52,222 bases of DNA from Woeseiaceae bacterium (GCA_021773035.1 JAJFKU010000047.1:1-52222), one strand, 5' to 3'; positions 7,820 to 16,652 are shown, counted from the stretch's first letter. Made by a program: numbers and translations. The notes: a model not told the origin generated them from the letters alone.

Positions 7820-8940
7820 TGGCCGTGAGCCCAAGAACACGCTGCGTAGTCTGGGGGCGATCGGCCGGTCGCTGCTTATTCCCTGGTTGCAACAAACGGC
7901 TGATAGGCGATCTGATTGCCGGCAACGACGACATGAACGCGGCTTATGTGGCGCACATTGTCGCAGAGACACCGGGCGGTCCGCGCGGCGACCCCGTGCG
8001 CTCGCCGGAGCTTGCAGACGATCCAGCGAACCTGTTGTTGCTCTGCGACCCGCATCATCGATTGATTGACAGCAAAGAGGAGCGAGAAAACTACCCGGAA
8101 GCTCGACTGCTGGAGATAAAGCGCATCGCTGAGAAACGCATCGAGCTTGCGACCGACATCGCTCCAGATCGTGCGTCGCATATTGTTCGCTACGGTGCCA
8201 TGATCGGTGTAAACGAATCGGTTATTGCCACCGCGAAATGCAAAGAGGCGATGATCTCGACCCACTATCCGGCAAGTCGCGAACCGATTGATCTTTCGAT
8301 GTCAGGCTTGGATTTAGCCGACAGTGATCCTAACTACTTTGCGCTGCAGGCGAAAAACCTCCAGCGCCAATTTGATGCCAAGATTAGGGGGCGGTTGGAA
8401 TCGCAAGAAATCAATCACTTGTCCGTGTTCGCTCTGGCACCGATTCCTCTGCTGATCGAGTTCGGGCGGTTACTTTCTGATATCAGGCCGTGCACTGTTT
8501 ACCAACTCCATCGCGAGCCGGCCGGCTGGGGTTGGGCCCGCAGCGGCGATCAGATCGAATTTGTGACGAACTCTCCTCAGAACGCCGGCGCGCAGGTGGC
8601 TCTCAAGTTGGCGTTATCGGCCAATATCTCCGACGATCGAATCCACTCGGTTCTAGGTCAAGACACCTCGATTTGGCAGATCGCAGCCCGAAATCCGCAC
8701 AATGACTGCATTCGATTTCCGGAAGACGTGAGTCAGTTCCGACAGACCCTTCGACAACAGCTGAATGCGATTAAGACGCATCACGGTGAAGATGTAGTTA
8801 TCAACGTTTTCCCGGCGATACCCGTGTCGATTGCAATTGAAACGGGCCGGGTATGGATGCCGAAAGCGGATCTGGCGCTTCGCTTATTCGACCAGTCGAA
8901 AGACGACGCCGGTTTTGTTGAGCGACTGTTGCTGATCTAA
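7819..8940 (+). CDS. cap5: CBASS effector Cap5: HNH endonuclease with SAVED domain
   Basis: This 373-residue effector should degrade DNA when its SAVED domain binds the cyclic nucleotide. The N-terminal HNH nuclease is seen in Cys19/Cys24 (RCLFPGCNK), His46 (AHIVAE), Asn71 and Cys76 through His80 (NLLLLCDPHHRLID). From about residue 170 to the end lies a SAVED-type sensor (SVFALAPIPLLIEFGRLL, then a strand-rich region with AGWGWARSGD and INVFPAIPVSIAIETGRVW). It starts at GTG 7819, sharing one base with the E2 stop. Length and domain order match Cap5. It completes a CD-NTase/E2/effector operon. Confidence 0.92.
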   Translation: MAVSPRTRCVVWGRSAGRCLFPGCNKRLIGDLIAGNDDMNAAYVAHIVAETPGGPRGDPVRSPELADDPANLLLLCDPHHRLIDSKEERENYPEARLLEIKRIAEKRIELATDIAPDRASHIVRYGAMIGVNESVIATAKCKEAMISTHYPASREPIDLSMSGLDLADSDPNYFALQAKNLQRQFDAKIRGRLESQEINHLSVFALAPIPLLIEFGRLLSDIRPCTVYQLHREPAGWGWARSGDQIEFVTNSPQNAGAQVALKLALSANISDDRIHSVLGQDTSIWQIAARNPHNDCIRFPEDVSQFRQTLRQQLNAIKTHHGEDVVINVFPAIPVSIAIETGRVWMPKADLALRLFDQSKDDAGFVERLLLI

Positions 8941-8950
8941 GTAATGTTAA

Positions 8951-9190
8951 CTAAAGAGCCCTGCTCAAGGCGCGAATGACAAAACCACACGCTGGGCATG
9001 ACGGGTCAACTTCTTGTTCGATAAACCGATCAACGGCACTACCGAACGCGAGTCCGAGAAGTGGCCCAATCAGCGCGCCGTAAGGATGCGTTCTGCCGAG
9101 CACTGCACCTGTCGCGGCAAGGATTAGCTTGCCTCCGACCGGATTGTGCTGAAATTGATGTCCGCAGTTTGTGCAAAGACATTGTCTCAC
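8951..9190 (-). CDS. Glycine-zipper membrane protein with split zinc ribbon
   Basis: This 79-residue protein is not one I recognise as a family. Two zinc knuckles sit at the ends (Cys6/Cys9 in CLCTNCGHQF and Cys65/Cys68 in SCPACGF). Between them (about 20-51) is a Gly/Ala-rich hydrophobic segment typical of a glycine zipper that could cross or enter a membrane as a short hairpin. If the two knuckles share one zinc, the hydrophobic part is a loop between them. It starts at GTG 9190, overlapping the HTH gene by four bases (GTGA), and ends ten bases from the convergent cap5 stop. Being coupled to another glycine-zipper protein, it is probably a partner of it. Toxin/antitoxin, phage-defence or envelope functions are all possible. 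Confidence 0.75.
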   Translation of the reverse strand: MRQCLCTNCGHQFQHNPVGGKLILAATGAVLGRTHPYGALIGPLLGLAFGSAVDRFIEQEVDPSCPACGFVIRALSRAL

Positions 9191-9531
9191 TGTCCTTCTC
9201 CTTCATTGTCATCACTCAATATCCAGGCGAGTCCAGCAGCAATGAGGATGCCACCGACACCCAGTCCTAGCAGTCCCGCCCCTGCTCCACCGAGTATTGA
9301 CGCCAAAATATTGTTGGCGTCCTTATTACCCTTGTCCGCGTGAACGATGGTGCGGTACAACAAATCTAGGCGTTCAGCCGTCTTGCCTTGCGGTACCGCC
9401 GCACCTTTGGCCCAGCGCAATACGGTCGATGGCGACACCTGTAACAAATTCGCGACCTGATACAAGGTGCCGGGTTCACCGCGAGCCTGCAAAACCTGGC
9501 ATATTCGATCTAGTTTTTGTTGAGGGCTCAC
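9187..9531 (-). CDS. HTH protein with C-terminal glycine-zipper membrane segment
   Basis: This is a 114-residue protein with two parts. Residues about 5-60 form a helix-turn-helix (TLYQVANLLQVSPSTVLRWA) resembling Xre/MerR-type DNA-binding domains. Residues about 76-105 are a Gly/Ala/Leu/Ile-rich hydrophobic helix (ILGGAGAGLLGLGVGGILIA), followed by an acidic tail. A DNA-binding domain tethered to a membrane-inserting glycine zipper is unusual. GTG 9531 lies seven bases after a TATACT box, so the mRNA may be leaderless. The promoter is embedded in a 9-bp inverted repeat that is probably this protein's own operator. It forms a two-gene operon with the zinc-ribbon protein. Function unknown; a membrane-sequestered regulator or toxin-like pore former is possible. 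Confidence 0.78.
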   Translation of the reverse strand: MSPQQKLDRICQVLQARGEPGTLYQVANLLQVSPSTVLRWAKGAAVPQGKTAERLDLLYRTIVHADKGNKDANNILASILGGAGAGLLGLGVGGILIAAGLAWILSDDNEGEGQ

Positions 9532-9537
9532 GAACCA

Positions 9538-9579
9538 AGTATAGCCGTTTAGCTATTATTTGCAAATATGAACGGCTAT
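9538..9579 (-). promoter_or_regulatory. Leaderless-type promoter inside an inverted repeat
   Basis: Read on the minus strand, a TTGCAA -35 (9565-9560) and a TATACT -10 (9543-9538) are separated by 16 bp. The expected transcription start falls on the GTG start codon at 9531. An exact 9-bp inverted repeat (atagccgtt 9541-9549, aacggctat 9571-9579) brackets the promoter. One arm overlaps the -10 and the other lies upstream of the -35, with centres 30 bp apart (about three helical turns). The layout suggests autorepression by the HTH protein. Confidence 0.65.
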
Positions 9580-10022
9580 TCTATTGGGCATCCTAATGCT
9601 ATTGGCACGTCGAATGCATCATCGGACATTACACCAGCTTGTAATGACTGGATCCGAACTGTGGATCTGGAGACCTTCGGATAATGGGGCAAAGCGATCA
9701 TAGGAATTCAGATGTGTACCGCCCTCAACTAGTGAGAAAGCAGATTATCATTTGTATCGATCATGCCGCATATCGGTACGCTACCTGTAACTAGAGGGAA
9801 CCTTGTCGTACAGACATGTTAGTCCAGACCTTGCCAGGTTTTCGCTCGCTCTACTTTGTCGGCATTCGAGCACTGATCGGCGAATGTGACCTCAACCTCG
9901 CCACCGCGAACGCCGTTAAATGAGGCTGCTCGTGTCGAATTTTGCCCTTTCCGTGTCCGGGTCAATACAACCACAGGAAAACGACCTAGAGTGTTGGTTG
10001 GCAAATAGTGCGTTTCTGAGCA
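9580..10022. other. Intergenic stretch, no supported gene
   Basis: Roughly 440 bp separate the HTH/zinc-ribbon cassette from the catabolic block. A 61-codon minus-strand frame at 9819-10004 begins with TTG and has no recognisable motif, so I do not call it. I see no clear repeat or RNA structure. This may be a junction between two separately acquired segments. Confidence 0.5.
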
Positions 10023-10811
10023 TCAGCCAGCTACGAATTCGGCAACCAACTTCATATGCTCCCTAATCATGTGTTCACCTGAGTGAACCGTACATCCCTT
10101 CTGCTCGGCGGCTTGAAGTAAAGCGGTAATCGGTGGTTTTGCGATAGCGTCGACAACGAGCTGACCTGACCGAAGCCGATCGACATCGATAGGTAAGAGA
10201 TCTTCACGATTCAGACCAACTGAAGTGGCATTGATGACAATGTCGTATCCGTAAGGATCCGGTGGCGCCGTCTCAGCGAAATTGCGCTGTGCGTACGCGT
10301 TGACGGAGGAGCACAAAGAATCAGCCTTGGCGACAGTGCGATTGCTGACCGCCAATTGGGACGCTCCTTCATCCATCAGCGCATACGCAATCGCGGTACC
10401 CGCGCCGCCAGTGCCAACTAGCAAGGCATTCTTGCCGCTGATCTCATGTCCCATTGCTCGCAGACCGTTAATGAAACCGGGCCCGTCAAGTGCCGCGCCA
10501 ACCATGGTTCCGTCGTCGTTCCGACGAATAGCGCTTACTACACCCATCGCTTGCGCGTGTGAGTCGGTTCGGTCGCACAGCGCAGTCGCTGATTGTTTAT
10601 GCGGGATCGCGACACCTATTCCTGCGAGATTCTGCATTCTCCGAAACGCTGTCCAAGCCACTTCAATATCCGCAGCGGCCACATGAAACGGCACGGCGAC
10701 GATATTCGCATCGATACTGGCGAAAATCGGATTGAGTAGCTCGGGCGTCCTCAATTGGTGTACAGGATCTGCGACAACCGCGTAAATCCGCGTTTCCCCA
10801 TCAACTTTCAT
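10023..10811 (-). CDS. Shikimate/quinate dehydrogenase family protein (AroE-like)
   Basis: This is a 262-residue NAD(P)-dependent oxidoreductase of the AroE family. It shows the catalytic-lysine motif GIGVAIPHKQ (like the family NVTxPHK), the Rossmann loop GTGGAGTAIAYAL (about residues 133-145) and NATSVGLNREDLLP. The N-terminal substrate loop reads ADPVHQLRTPELLNP, which lacks the Ser-x-Ser of biosynthetic shikimate dehydrogenases. The cofactor loop has SNRT. It lies in a catabolic operon with an aldo/keto reductase (ATGA overlap at 10808-10811), a symporter and a TonB receptor. A role on a shikimate- or quinate-like ring compound or another hydroxy acid is therefore more likely than aromatic amino-acid synthesis. 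Confidence 0.82.
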   Translation of the reverse strand: MKVDGETRIYAVVADPVHQLRTPELLNPIFASIDANIVAVPFHVAAADIEVAWTAFRRMQNLAGIGVAIPHKQSATALCDRTDSHAQAMGVVSAIRRNDDGTMVGAALDGPGFINGLRAMGHEISGKNALLVGTGGAGTAIAYALMDEGASQLAVSNRTVAKADSLCSSVNAYAQRNFAETAPPDPYGYDIVINATSVGLNREDLLPIDVDRLRSGQLVVDAIAKPPITALLQAAEQKGCTVHSGEHMIREHMKLVAEFVAG

Positions 10812-11674
10812 CGGTCATGCTTTTTGGTCAGCGCTGTCATATCGTTACTCGTAAGTTGGATCTCCCCGGCCGCAAGGTTTTCCTCCAGATGCACGATCGA
10901 TGTTGTTCCAGGAATTAGCAGGATGTTTGAGGAACGGTGTAATAGCCAGGCAAGGGCGACCTGCCCCGGCTTCACGCCGAGTCGTCTCGCGACATCCGCA
11001 TGCGATCCAATGTCTAGAGCCAAAGGCGCTGATTGGAACATCGTCTTTGCATTGAGTGGATTGTAGGGTATGAAAACCGCACCGTGTTGAACCGTAGCGT
11101 GCAGCACGCTCTCAGACGATCGATCAGTGAGATTGTAACGATTTTGAACGGTGTTGATTGTCGCGACCGTTCTCGCCTCCGCGTATTCATCAAGCGACAC
11201 GTTCGAGAGTCCGATCAGACGAATCTTCCCTTCTTGACGTAGCTCTTCCAAGGCGCCGACCGACTCAACTATCGGTACGTTTGGATCTGGAATGTGCAAT
11301 TGATACAAATCGATTTGCTCAAGTCTTAGTCGATGCAAGCTGGCTTCCACGCTGGTGCGCAATGATGACGGGCTTCCGTCCAATCGGCTTTTGCCCGGAC
11401 CCATCTTAATGACCCCGCCTTTCGTAGCAATCACTAGTGACTCGGGGTAGGGGTACAGGGCTTCGGCAATAAGCGATTCGGAAATCCCCGGCCCATACGC
11501 CTCGGCCGTATCAATGAACGTAGCCCCAAGTTCCACGGCGCGCCGAAGCACTCCGACAGCAACCTTTGGATCGTCTGGCGGACCCCAGTTGCCTGCGCCG
11601 ACCAATCGCATCGCACCGTATCCGATTCGGTCAACCGCGAGTTCATTGCCGAGCGGCAAGAGAGGATAACTCAT
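10808..11674 (-). CDS. Aldo/keto reductase
   Basis: This is a 288-residue NAD(P)H-dependent oxidoreductase of the aldo/keto reductase superfamily. The catalytic tetrad regions are present: Asp and Tyr in FIDTAEAYGPG, Lys in VIATKGG and His in LYQLHIPDP. The phosphate-binding end (LLIPGTTSIVHLEENL) is also intact. I start at ATG 11674 because the frame upstream to 11749 would overlap the symporter gene and adds a Ser/Arg-rich leader. The real gap to the symporter stop is 13 bp. It overlaps the AroE-like gene by four bases, so the two oxidoreductases are coupled and may act on consecutive steps. Confidence 0.88.
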   Translation of the reverse strand: MSYPLLPLGNELAVDRIGYGAMRLVGAGNWGPPDDPKVAVGVLRRAVELGATFIDTAEAYGPGISESLIAEALYPYPESLVIATKGGVIKMGPGKSRLDGSPSSLRTSVEASLHRLRLEQIDLYQLHIPDPNVPIVESVGALEELRQEGKIRLIGLSNVSLDEYAEARTVATINTVQNRYNLTDRSSESVLHATVQHGAVFIPYNPLNAKTMFQSAPLALDIGSHADVARRLGVKPGQVALAWLLHRSSNILLIPGTTSIVHLEENLAAGEIQLTSNDMTALTKKHDR

Positions 11675-11687
11675 GGTCGGACGCGTC

Positions 11688-13190
11688 CTAGCTTGAAGTG
11701 GTAGGTTGTTCGATGACTTTGACACCACCCCACTCCGCTTTCTCTCCACTCATCGGCCAAACGATCCCAATCATGACAGCCGCTGAAACTGGTACCCACC
11801 AGAAGAAACTGACGTTCCAGTGCTGCAGGAACCAGACCGTCAAGAACGTGCATGCCAAGCCAAACAAGTAAACGCGCCAGGTTCCCACACCGATCCGAGC
11901 CAGCACAATCGTTCCGAGAGTCGCGCCCCATACGTAATTTGGCAACTTAAACGTGAGATCAAGAAGCCCCTCGGCTTGAAATCGACTGAAGAACACAGCC
12001 AGCGCGCCAAAAAACAGTCCCCATGTCGCGATCATCGCACGCGACGCGAACAGGTAGTGGCTTTCACTCGCATCGGTCCGAATGAAGGGCGCATACACAT
12101 TCGAAATGCTCACGTCGGCAACCTCCGCCAGATGGGTATCGACCGTCGAGATTCCGGCAGCAAATATTGCCGCAATAAAGATTCCAGAAATACCGTCAGG
12201 AATTTCGGTTGCAATGAAGTAGGGAAATATCCGATCCGGTTGGGTTTCGAGGCTCGTGAGCACGTCGCCGGCCAGCGGGTTAAATTCGTAAAACACCGAC
12301 AACCCGAGACCAACAATAATTAGGCTTACCGCAATGAAGTAAAAAAGGCCCGACACGACGTATGCCTTCTGCGCATCCTTGACACTTCGACAAGATTTGA
12401 TGCGTTGCAGTGCGCCTTGAGTGCCGACCGATGCGAGACTCAAGAACGATGCACCGAAGAGCCCCGCCCAAAGGGTGTAGCTTTCTGACGGGTCTACAGA
12501 AAAATCGAACAGAGCAAGTTTCGCCTTTTCGTCAAGTAACTGTAGGGTTTCGGGAAGCGGGATGGGTGCGGCAGAGAATGTCCAATAGGCGGCAAATATT
12601 GACCCCAGCGCAAAGACAGCGAACAACGCAAAATCGGTCCAAATTACGGTCTTGACGCCTGCGATCCAACTCCATAGTACCGCCGCGACAACGACAGCAA
12701 ACACGCAAGTCGGTAAAGGCAAGTCCGTGATCACCTGCAGTACCACGGCGGATGTCAGAAGTTTCACGCTCGCTGTGATGCAGGTGATCACAATCCCGAT
12801 CACCATCGACAGTTTTCCGACCTTTCTATCCAGGCGCTGCGATATATAGTCGTAGGTTGTACTGATCGTCTTGGACTCGTACAGCGGACGCACGAACCAC
12901 GCCGCAACGACGGCCTTCCCGACCATAAGACCCAACAGAATCTGGATATAGCCCAGGTCACCACCTGGCCTGAACACCGCTGATGGGATTGAAACGAACG
13001 AAACCGAGCTAATTACGGTCGCAATGATTGACGATGATACGGCCCACCATGGGAGGCTCCCACCGCCGCGAAAAAATTCTTCTCGACTCTTAGTTTGCCC
13101 TGAGACGCGGTGTCCGAATACCGTTACCCCGACCAGAACGAGGGCAATAATTCCAATATCCAGCCAAGACAGATGACCAATTTGATCCAT
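11688..13190 (-). CDS. Sodium:solute symporter (SSS family)
   Basis: This 500-residue inner-membrane transporter has about 13 hydrophobic helices. The family signature is visible early on (REEFFRGGGSLPWWAVSSS, about residues 36-54) with a first helix at about 9-27. SSS members carry sugars, inositol, sialic acid, amino acids or organic acids with Na+. The sequence has the A-R-x-x-x-x-x-W style segment SRAMIATWGLFFG around residue 380. Its position before the two oxidoreductases and after the TonB receptor suggests import of the same compound that the receptor takes across the outer membrane. Length is normal. Confidence 0.9.
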   Translation of the reverse strand: MDQIGHLSWLDIGIIALVLVGVTVFGHRVSGQTKSREEFFRGGGSLPWWAVSSSIIATVISSVSFVSIPSAVFRPGGDLGYIQILLGLMVGKAVVAAWFVRPLYESKTISTTYDYISQRLDRKVGKLSMVIGIVITCITASVKLLTSAVVLQVITDLPLPTCVFAVVVAAVLWSWIAGVKTVIWTDFALFAVFALGSIFAAYWTFSAAPIPLPETLQLLDEKAKLALFDFSVDPSESYTLWAGLFGASFLSLASVGTQGALQRIKSCRSVKDAQKAYVVSGLFYFIAVSLIIVGLGLSVFYEFNPLAGDVLTSLETQPDRIFPYFIATEIPDGISGIFIAAIFAAGISTVDTHLAEVADVSISNVYAPFIRTDASESHYLFASRAMIATWGLFFGALAVFFSRFQAEGLLDLTFKLPNYVWGATLGTIVLARIGVGTWRVYLFGLACTFLTVWFLQHWNVSFFWWVPVSAAVMIGIVWPMSGEKAEWGGVKVIEQPTTSS

Positions 13191-13294
13191 GAGTTCGAAC
13201 TCTTATTGTAGTGACGTAGGCACAACCAGCCGCGAAAGTGGAGCACCTGAACGACTGCTTTTCAACTGGATTTCGGCCGTCGCAGCATTAGAAA

Positions 13295-13329
13295 AGCGAA
13301 GGGGCACCCTAAGTTGGCGCCCCTTCGCT
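13295..13329 (-). terminator. Rho-independent terminator after the TonB receptor gene
   Basis: An 11-bp perfect stem (13295-13305 with 13319-13329) and a 13-nt loop are followed on the minus strand by TTTTC. It lies 60 bp downstream of the receptor stop and upstream of the symporter gene, so it probably separates or attenuates the two units. Confidence 0.65.
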
Positions 13330-13388
13330 GTGCTAGCTAGCTGAACTGTCCAGTACCAGCTCTTAGCGGATTGACCTCAATTGCCGTG

Positions 13389-16199
13389 CTACTCCAAGGT
13401 CCATTTTATGGACGCATAGATCATACGCCCACGCGGGTTCTGGACCGAACGTAGTATATAAGGGCTAAATCCCGTCGTCAGGATGTTGGGCTCGTTGTCA
13501 AAGGCATTGAGAACACCAAAGGTGGTCAACCACCTCGAGTCACCGAACTCTCGTGTGTATTGAAGATCCAGAGTCGTTTCCGCATCGGCCGTGTCGGTGT
13601 TCGCGCCGACGGTTCTATCAACGTCACTGCGATGGCGCACAATGGCATTGGCTGAATGCGGCCCATTCGACCAGGCCAACTGAGCATTTCCTCGCAGCTC
13701 AGGTAGCGCAACACCGATGTTGCTACGATTGTCTTCGCCGATGCCATCAATGACTGCACCACCGGGGGTCTCCTGAATATCATAGGTAGTCCAGAGTGAC
13801 GCCTGTACTTTCACCCCGAGGTCACCGCCGAAAAGGCTCCAAGGTGTATCGTAGGCCACATCAAAGTCGATACCTCCTGCTTCGACACGACCGGAGTTGA
13901 AAAACGCCGTGTTCACCAACGTAATACGATTGTCGACGGACGATCTAAATACGTCCGGCCCATTCGGGTCCGCATCGATCACTCCTTGCGGCGAAGGCGT
14001 CGCGAGAAGACCGTCAAAATCAAACGCCCAAACATCCACTCCCAGACTCAGCGCATCGGTTGGCGTCACAGTAATGCCGACGTTCCAGGAGTCGGACTCC
14101 TGTGGTTCCAATCCGGCACCGCCAGTCGTACGAATTTTGATTTGGGCGTCCTCACCTAAGACAGGGTCAAAAACCTCCGAGCGAAATACTCGCGTTCCGA
14201 ATCGCTGAAACAATGACGGCGAAAGGAATGAAGACGCGGCCGATGCTCGGACCGCAATTAGCTCGTTTCGAAACAGCAGCGAGAGTTTCGGATCGAACGA
14301 GTCCAGATCATCGATCTCCTCATAGCGACCTGCCAGCGAAAGGTCTAAACGACCGGCATCGCTGTTAAATACTGGTATTGCGAACTCGACAAATACGCCA
14401 GTCGATTGACCACTAACGCTATAGTCTTCCTCGCCTTCACCGAAGAAATTTGACAAACGTGCGGTCTTAAACTGGTCAAAATCTTGAATCAGCTCTTCAT
14501 CGCGATACTGCACGCCAAAAGCAACGCCGAGAGGACCCGCCGGCATCTCGACCAAATCACCAGTAATGACTGCATCGACAGACCAGAGTGAGGTTTCGGC
14601 GCGATCCCTCAAAGCAAGCCGGAATCCACTAATTACGTCGTCGGTGTTCGCAACGCCCCCGAGAAGGGAGTTGCCAAAGGGATTGAAGTACGACTCACCG
14701 GCATCTCCACCCAGTCCGTCGACGGCATCCTGAAGCGCCGTGGGTATGCTGTCCGCCTGGCTGAGCGTCAATGACTGCTCTGAGAATGTCCAACCGGTAC
14801 TCCAAGACCAATTGTCGTTGATTTCACCCAGCAACGCCGCATCGACGCGAATCGTGTTAATGGTATTGAAATTATCCGCTGCCGCACCAAAGTTGGTTGT
14901 CGACAGTGGTCGGAAGAATCTGGCCGTCACATCCTCATTGAATGCGATACCGCTGGCAGGATCCAACGGATTTGCTGCCAGAATGACCGTGTTGGTGGTC
15001 GCGTCGCGATCTGGGATGCCATCGCCATTCGTGTCTTGAGCGAATAATGGATTTCCATCCGCGTTAACCGCGCGGTATGGGTTTCCGGGGTTATCGCCTG
15101 AAACAAAGAGCGGCGCGACGATCGGAGCTGAACCTTGAGCGGCATCTTCCGAGCGCGAACGCGCGTAATTGAAGCTGCCTTCAAACGACACTCTTTCGTT
15201 GATGTCCCAATTCACCGAAGCCATGCCCATCAGTCGCTCTTCATCTTGAAAATAGGGGATAGTTCGGAAACTAAGACGACACCGCCCTCCGCCTAGGAAC
15301 GTGTCGGTACCGCCGAGGTCGGAGTCATTGAATGTAATATTTTGATCCGCAACCGCCTGACAATCTGGATCCGCCAAATCGGCCGTCGCACCGGTCAGAT
15401 TGCCTAGTGCGTCTCGAGTGGGAACTCTCCAAGTACCTGGAAACCCGCTACTTGACCCGCGAATGTCTCCTTCGGGATAGGTGAAATCAGGCTCTCCACG
15501 TTGTAGTGGTTCCTGCGAGTAGTATTCCACCGCCGCCGTGACATGAATATCATTGTCGCTGCCAAGAGCTGCACCGAAAAGCGCACCGAGCGTGAAATTA
15601 GAATGATTGAAACTGTTCGTCGTACCGCGACCGTCGATACTGAGCTCAACACCCTCGAAGTTTTTTCGACTCAAGAAATTGACCACACCGGCCACGGCAT
15701 CGGTGCCGTATATAGCTGATGCACCGTCGTTGAGAACTTCAACTCGCTCAAGCGCGATACCGGGCATTAGGTTTGTGATTTCTGTCCGGCCGTCATCGGC
15801 CAACGGGAATCGAGTTTGGCGTCGACCGTTCATTAGCACCAGCGTCGCGCCACCGCCCAATCCGCGTAAATCCAAGCTTGCGCCGCCGAATGTTCCCTCC
15901 AAATCGGTGGACCCATCGAGAACAACGCCGTCGAGTACGCCGAGGTTCTGCGGCAAATATTGGAGGACTTCGGACATCTTGCCGGTAGGCGCATTTGCTA
16001 AAATGTCCTCTCGGTCAAGAACGTCAACTGGGGAGCCGACATCGTCGAAAGACTGACGCTTGATAAAGGAGCCGGTAACGACAATTTCTTCTACAGCATC
16101 CTGTGCATCGTCCTGTGCGAATGCTGCCGGAGTACCGGTTGCTGTAACTAAGACGGTGATGATAGCGGCCGTCCAAATGGTACCAATTGTTTTCTTCAC
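13389..16199 (-). CDS. TonB-dependent outer-membrane receptor
   Basis: This is a 936-residue outer-membrane transporter. A signal peptide (residues 1-28, ending AFA) is followed by a TonB box-like EEIVVTG (37-43), a plug domain (about 50-175, with LDLRGLGGGATLVLMNGRR and VEVLNDGASAIYGTDAVAGVVN) and a beta-barrel ending in IYASIKWTLE. Length and layout match the large receptors used by proteobacteria for carbohydrates and other non-iron substrates. It is transcribed from a promoter region that contains the palindrome at 16289-16308, shared with two other promoters of the block. It probably imports the pathway substrate; identity unknown. Confidence 0.93.
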   Translation of the reverse strand: MKKTIGTIWTAAIITVLVTATGTPAAFAQDDAQDAVEEIVVTGSFIKRQSFDDVGSPVDVLDREDILANAPTGKMSEVLQYLPQNLGVLDGVVLDGSTDLEGTFGGASLDLRGLGGGATLVLMNGRRQTRFPLADDGRTEITNLMPGIALERVEVLNDGASAIYGTDAVAGVVNFLSRKNFEGVELSIDGRGTTNSFNHSNFTLGALFGAALGSDNDIHVTAAVEYYSQEPLQRGEPDFTYPEGDIRGSSSGFPGTWRVPTRDALGNLTGATADLADPDCQAVADQNITFNDSDLGGTDTFLGGGRCRLSFRTIPYFQDEERLMGMASVNWDINERVSFEGSFNYARSRSEDAAQGSAPIVAPLFVSGDNPGNPYRAVNADGNPLFAQDTNGDGIPDRDATTNTVILAANPLDPASGIAFNEDVTARFFRPLSTTNFGAAADNFNTINTIRVDAALLGEINDNWSWSTGWTFSEQSLTLSQADSIPTALQDAVDGLGGDAGESYFNPFGNSLLGGVANTDDVISGFRLALRDRAETSLWSVDAVITGDLVEMPAGPLGVAFGVQYRDEELIQDFDQFKTARLSNFFGEGEEDYSVSGQSTGVFVEFAIPVFNSDAGRLDLSLAGRYEEIDDLDSFDPKLSLLFRNELIAVRASAASSFLSPSLFQRFGTRVFRSEVFDPVLGEDAQIKIRTTGGAGLEPQESDSWNVGITVTPTDALSLGVDVWAFDFDGLLATPSPQGVIDADPNGPDVFRSSVDNRITLVNTAFFNSGRVEAGGIDFDVAYDTPWSLFGGDLGVKVQASLWTTYDIQETPGGAVIDGIGEDNRSNIGVALPELRGNAQLAWSNGPHSANAIVRHRSDVDRTVGANTDTADAETTLDLQYTREFGDSRWLTTFGVLNAFDNEPNILTTGFSPYILRSVQNPRGRMIYASIKWTLE

Positions 16200-16652
16200 G
16201 TCAGTTCCCCCGATAAGGTGTTGTTTAACTAAGCGAGTTTTTCTTCCATAGCGACCTACCCCGCATCGCTCAAAATCCTATTTTTATAATTTCCATATAT
16301 CGGAAAATTGTTTCATATTCTAGATCGCCAGCTGCACTACTGTCAAGCGAGTGTGCTAAAGGGCGCTCAGCAATAGTGCATTACCCGGCTGACGATCGCG
16401 GATTTTTGGCGCCTCATTCATGACCGAGAAGATCTCCAATACACTTTGTTTCCGCCGCCATGAACGTCATGGAGAGGTCTTAGTGGCATTGTTCGAGTGG
16501 TGTCGAACGCCACAGCTTCAACGACACAGCTTGTCGTGTCGCTATCGTTGCGCTAACCTTTGTAAAAGAAAAACTTTTTCAATATACGGATATTTGCTGT
16601 GCGATGAAGTGCAACGATATCTCGATAGCACCTACGAATAAGGCCGCATCGG
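16200..16652. other. Divergent promoter region between TonB receptor and CoA-transferase
   Basis: This 450-bp spacer is AT-rich near 16270-16320 and 16555-16600. It carries the IclR-type palindrome (16289-16308) and a TATAAA-like box on the minus strand (16288-16283) that could serve the receptor. A weaker look-alike, ttttcaatatacgg (16577-16590), lies nearer the CoA-transferase. No gene is supported. Confidence 0.5.
16289..16308 (-). promoter_or_regulatory. Putative IclR operator, copy 1 (TonB receptor promoter)
   Basis: Read on the minus strand the site is ATTTTCCGATATATGGAAAT, an imperfect palindrome with TTTCC/GGAAA arms and a 7-bp centre. Two aligned copies lie before the iclR-type gene (23265-23284) and before the VCBS gene (25345-25364). 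It sits just upstream of a TATAAA box. Confidence 0.65.

Noticed and set aside
9819..10004. 61-codon minus-strand frame
   Set aside because: TTG start, no motif and no clear link to neighbours; coding status cannot be supported.
16577..16600. Possible fourth IclR site before the CoA-transferase
   Set aside because: The left arm ttttc is present but the right arm is shifted and broken, so it does not align with the three good copies.
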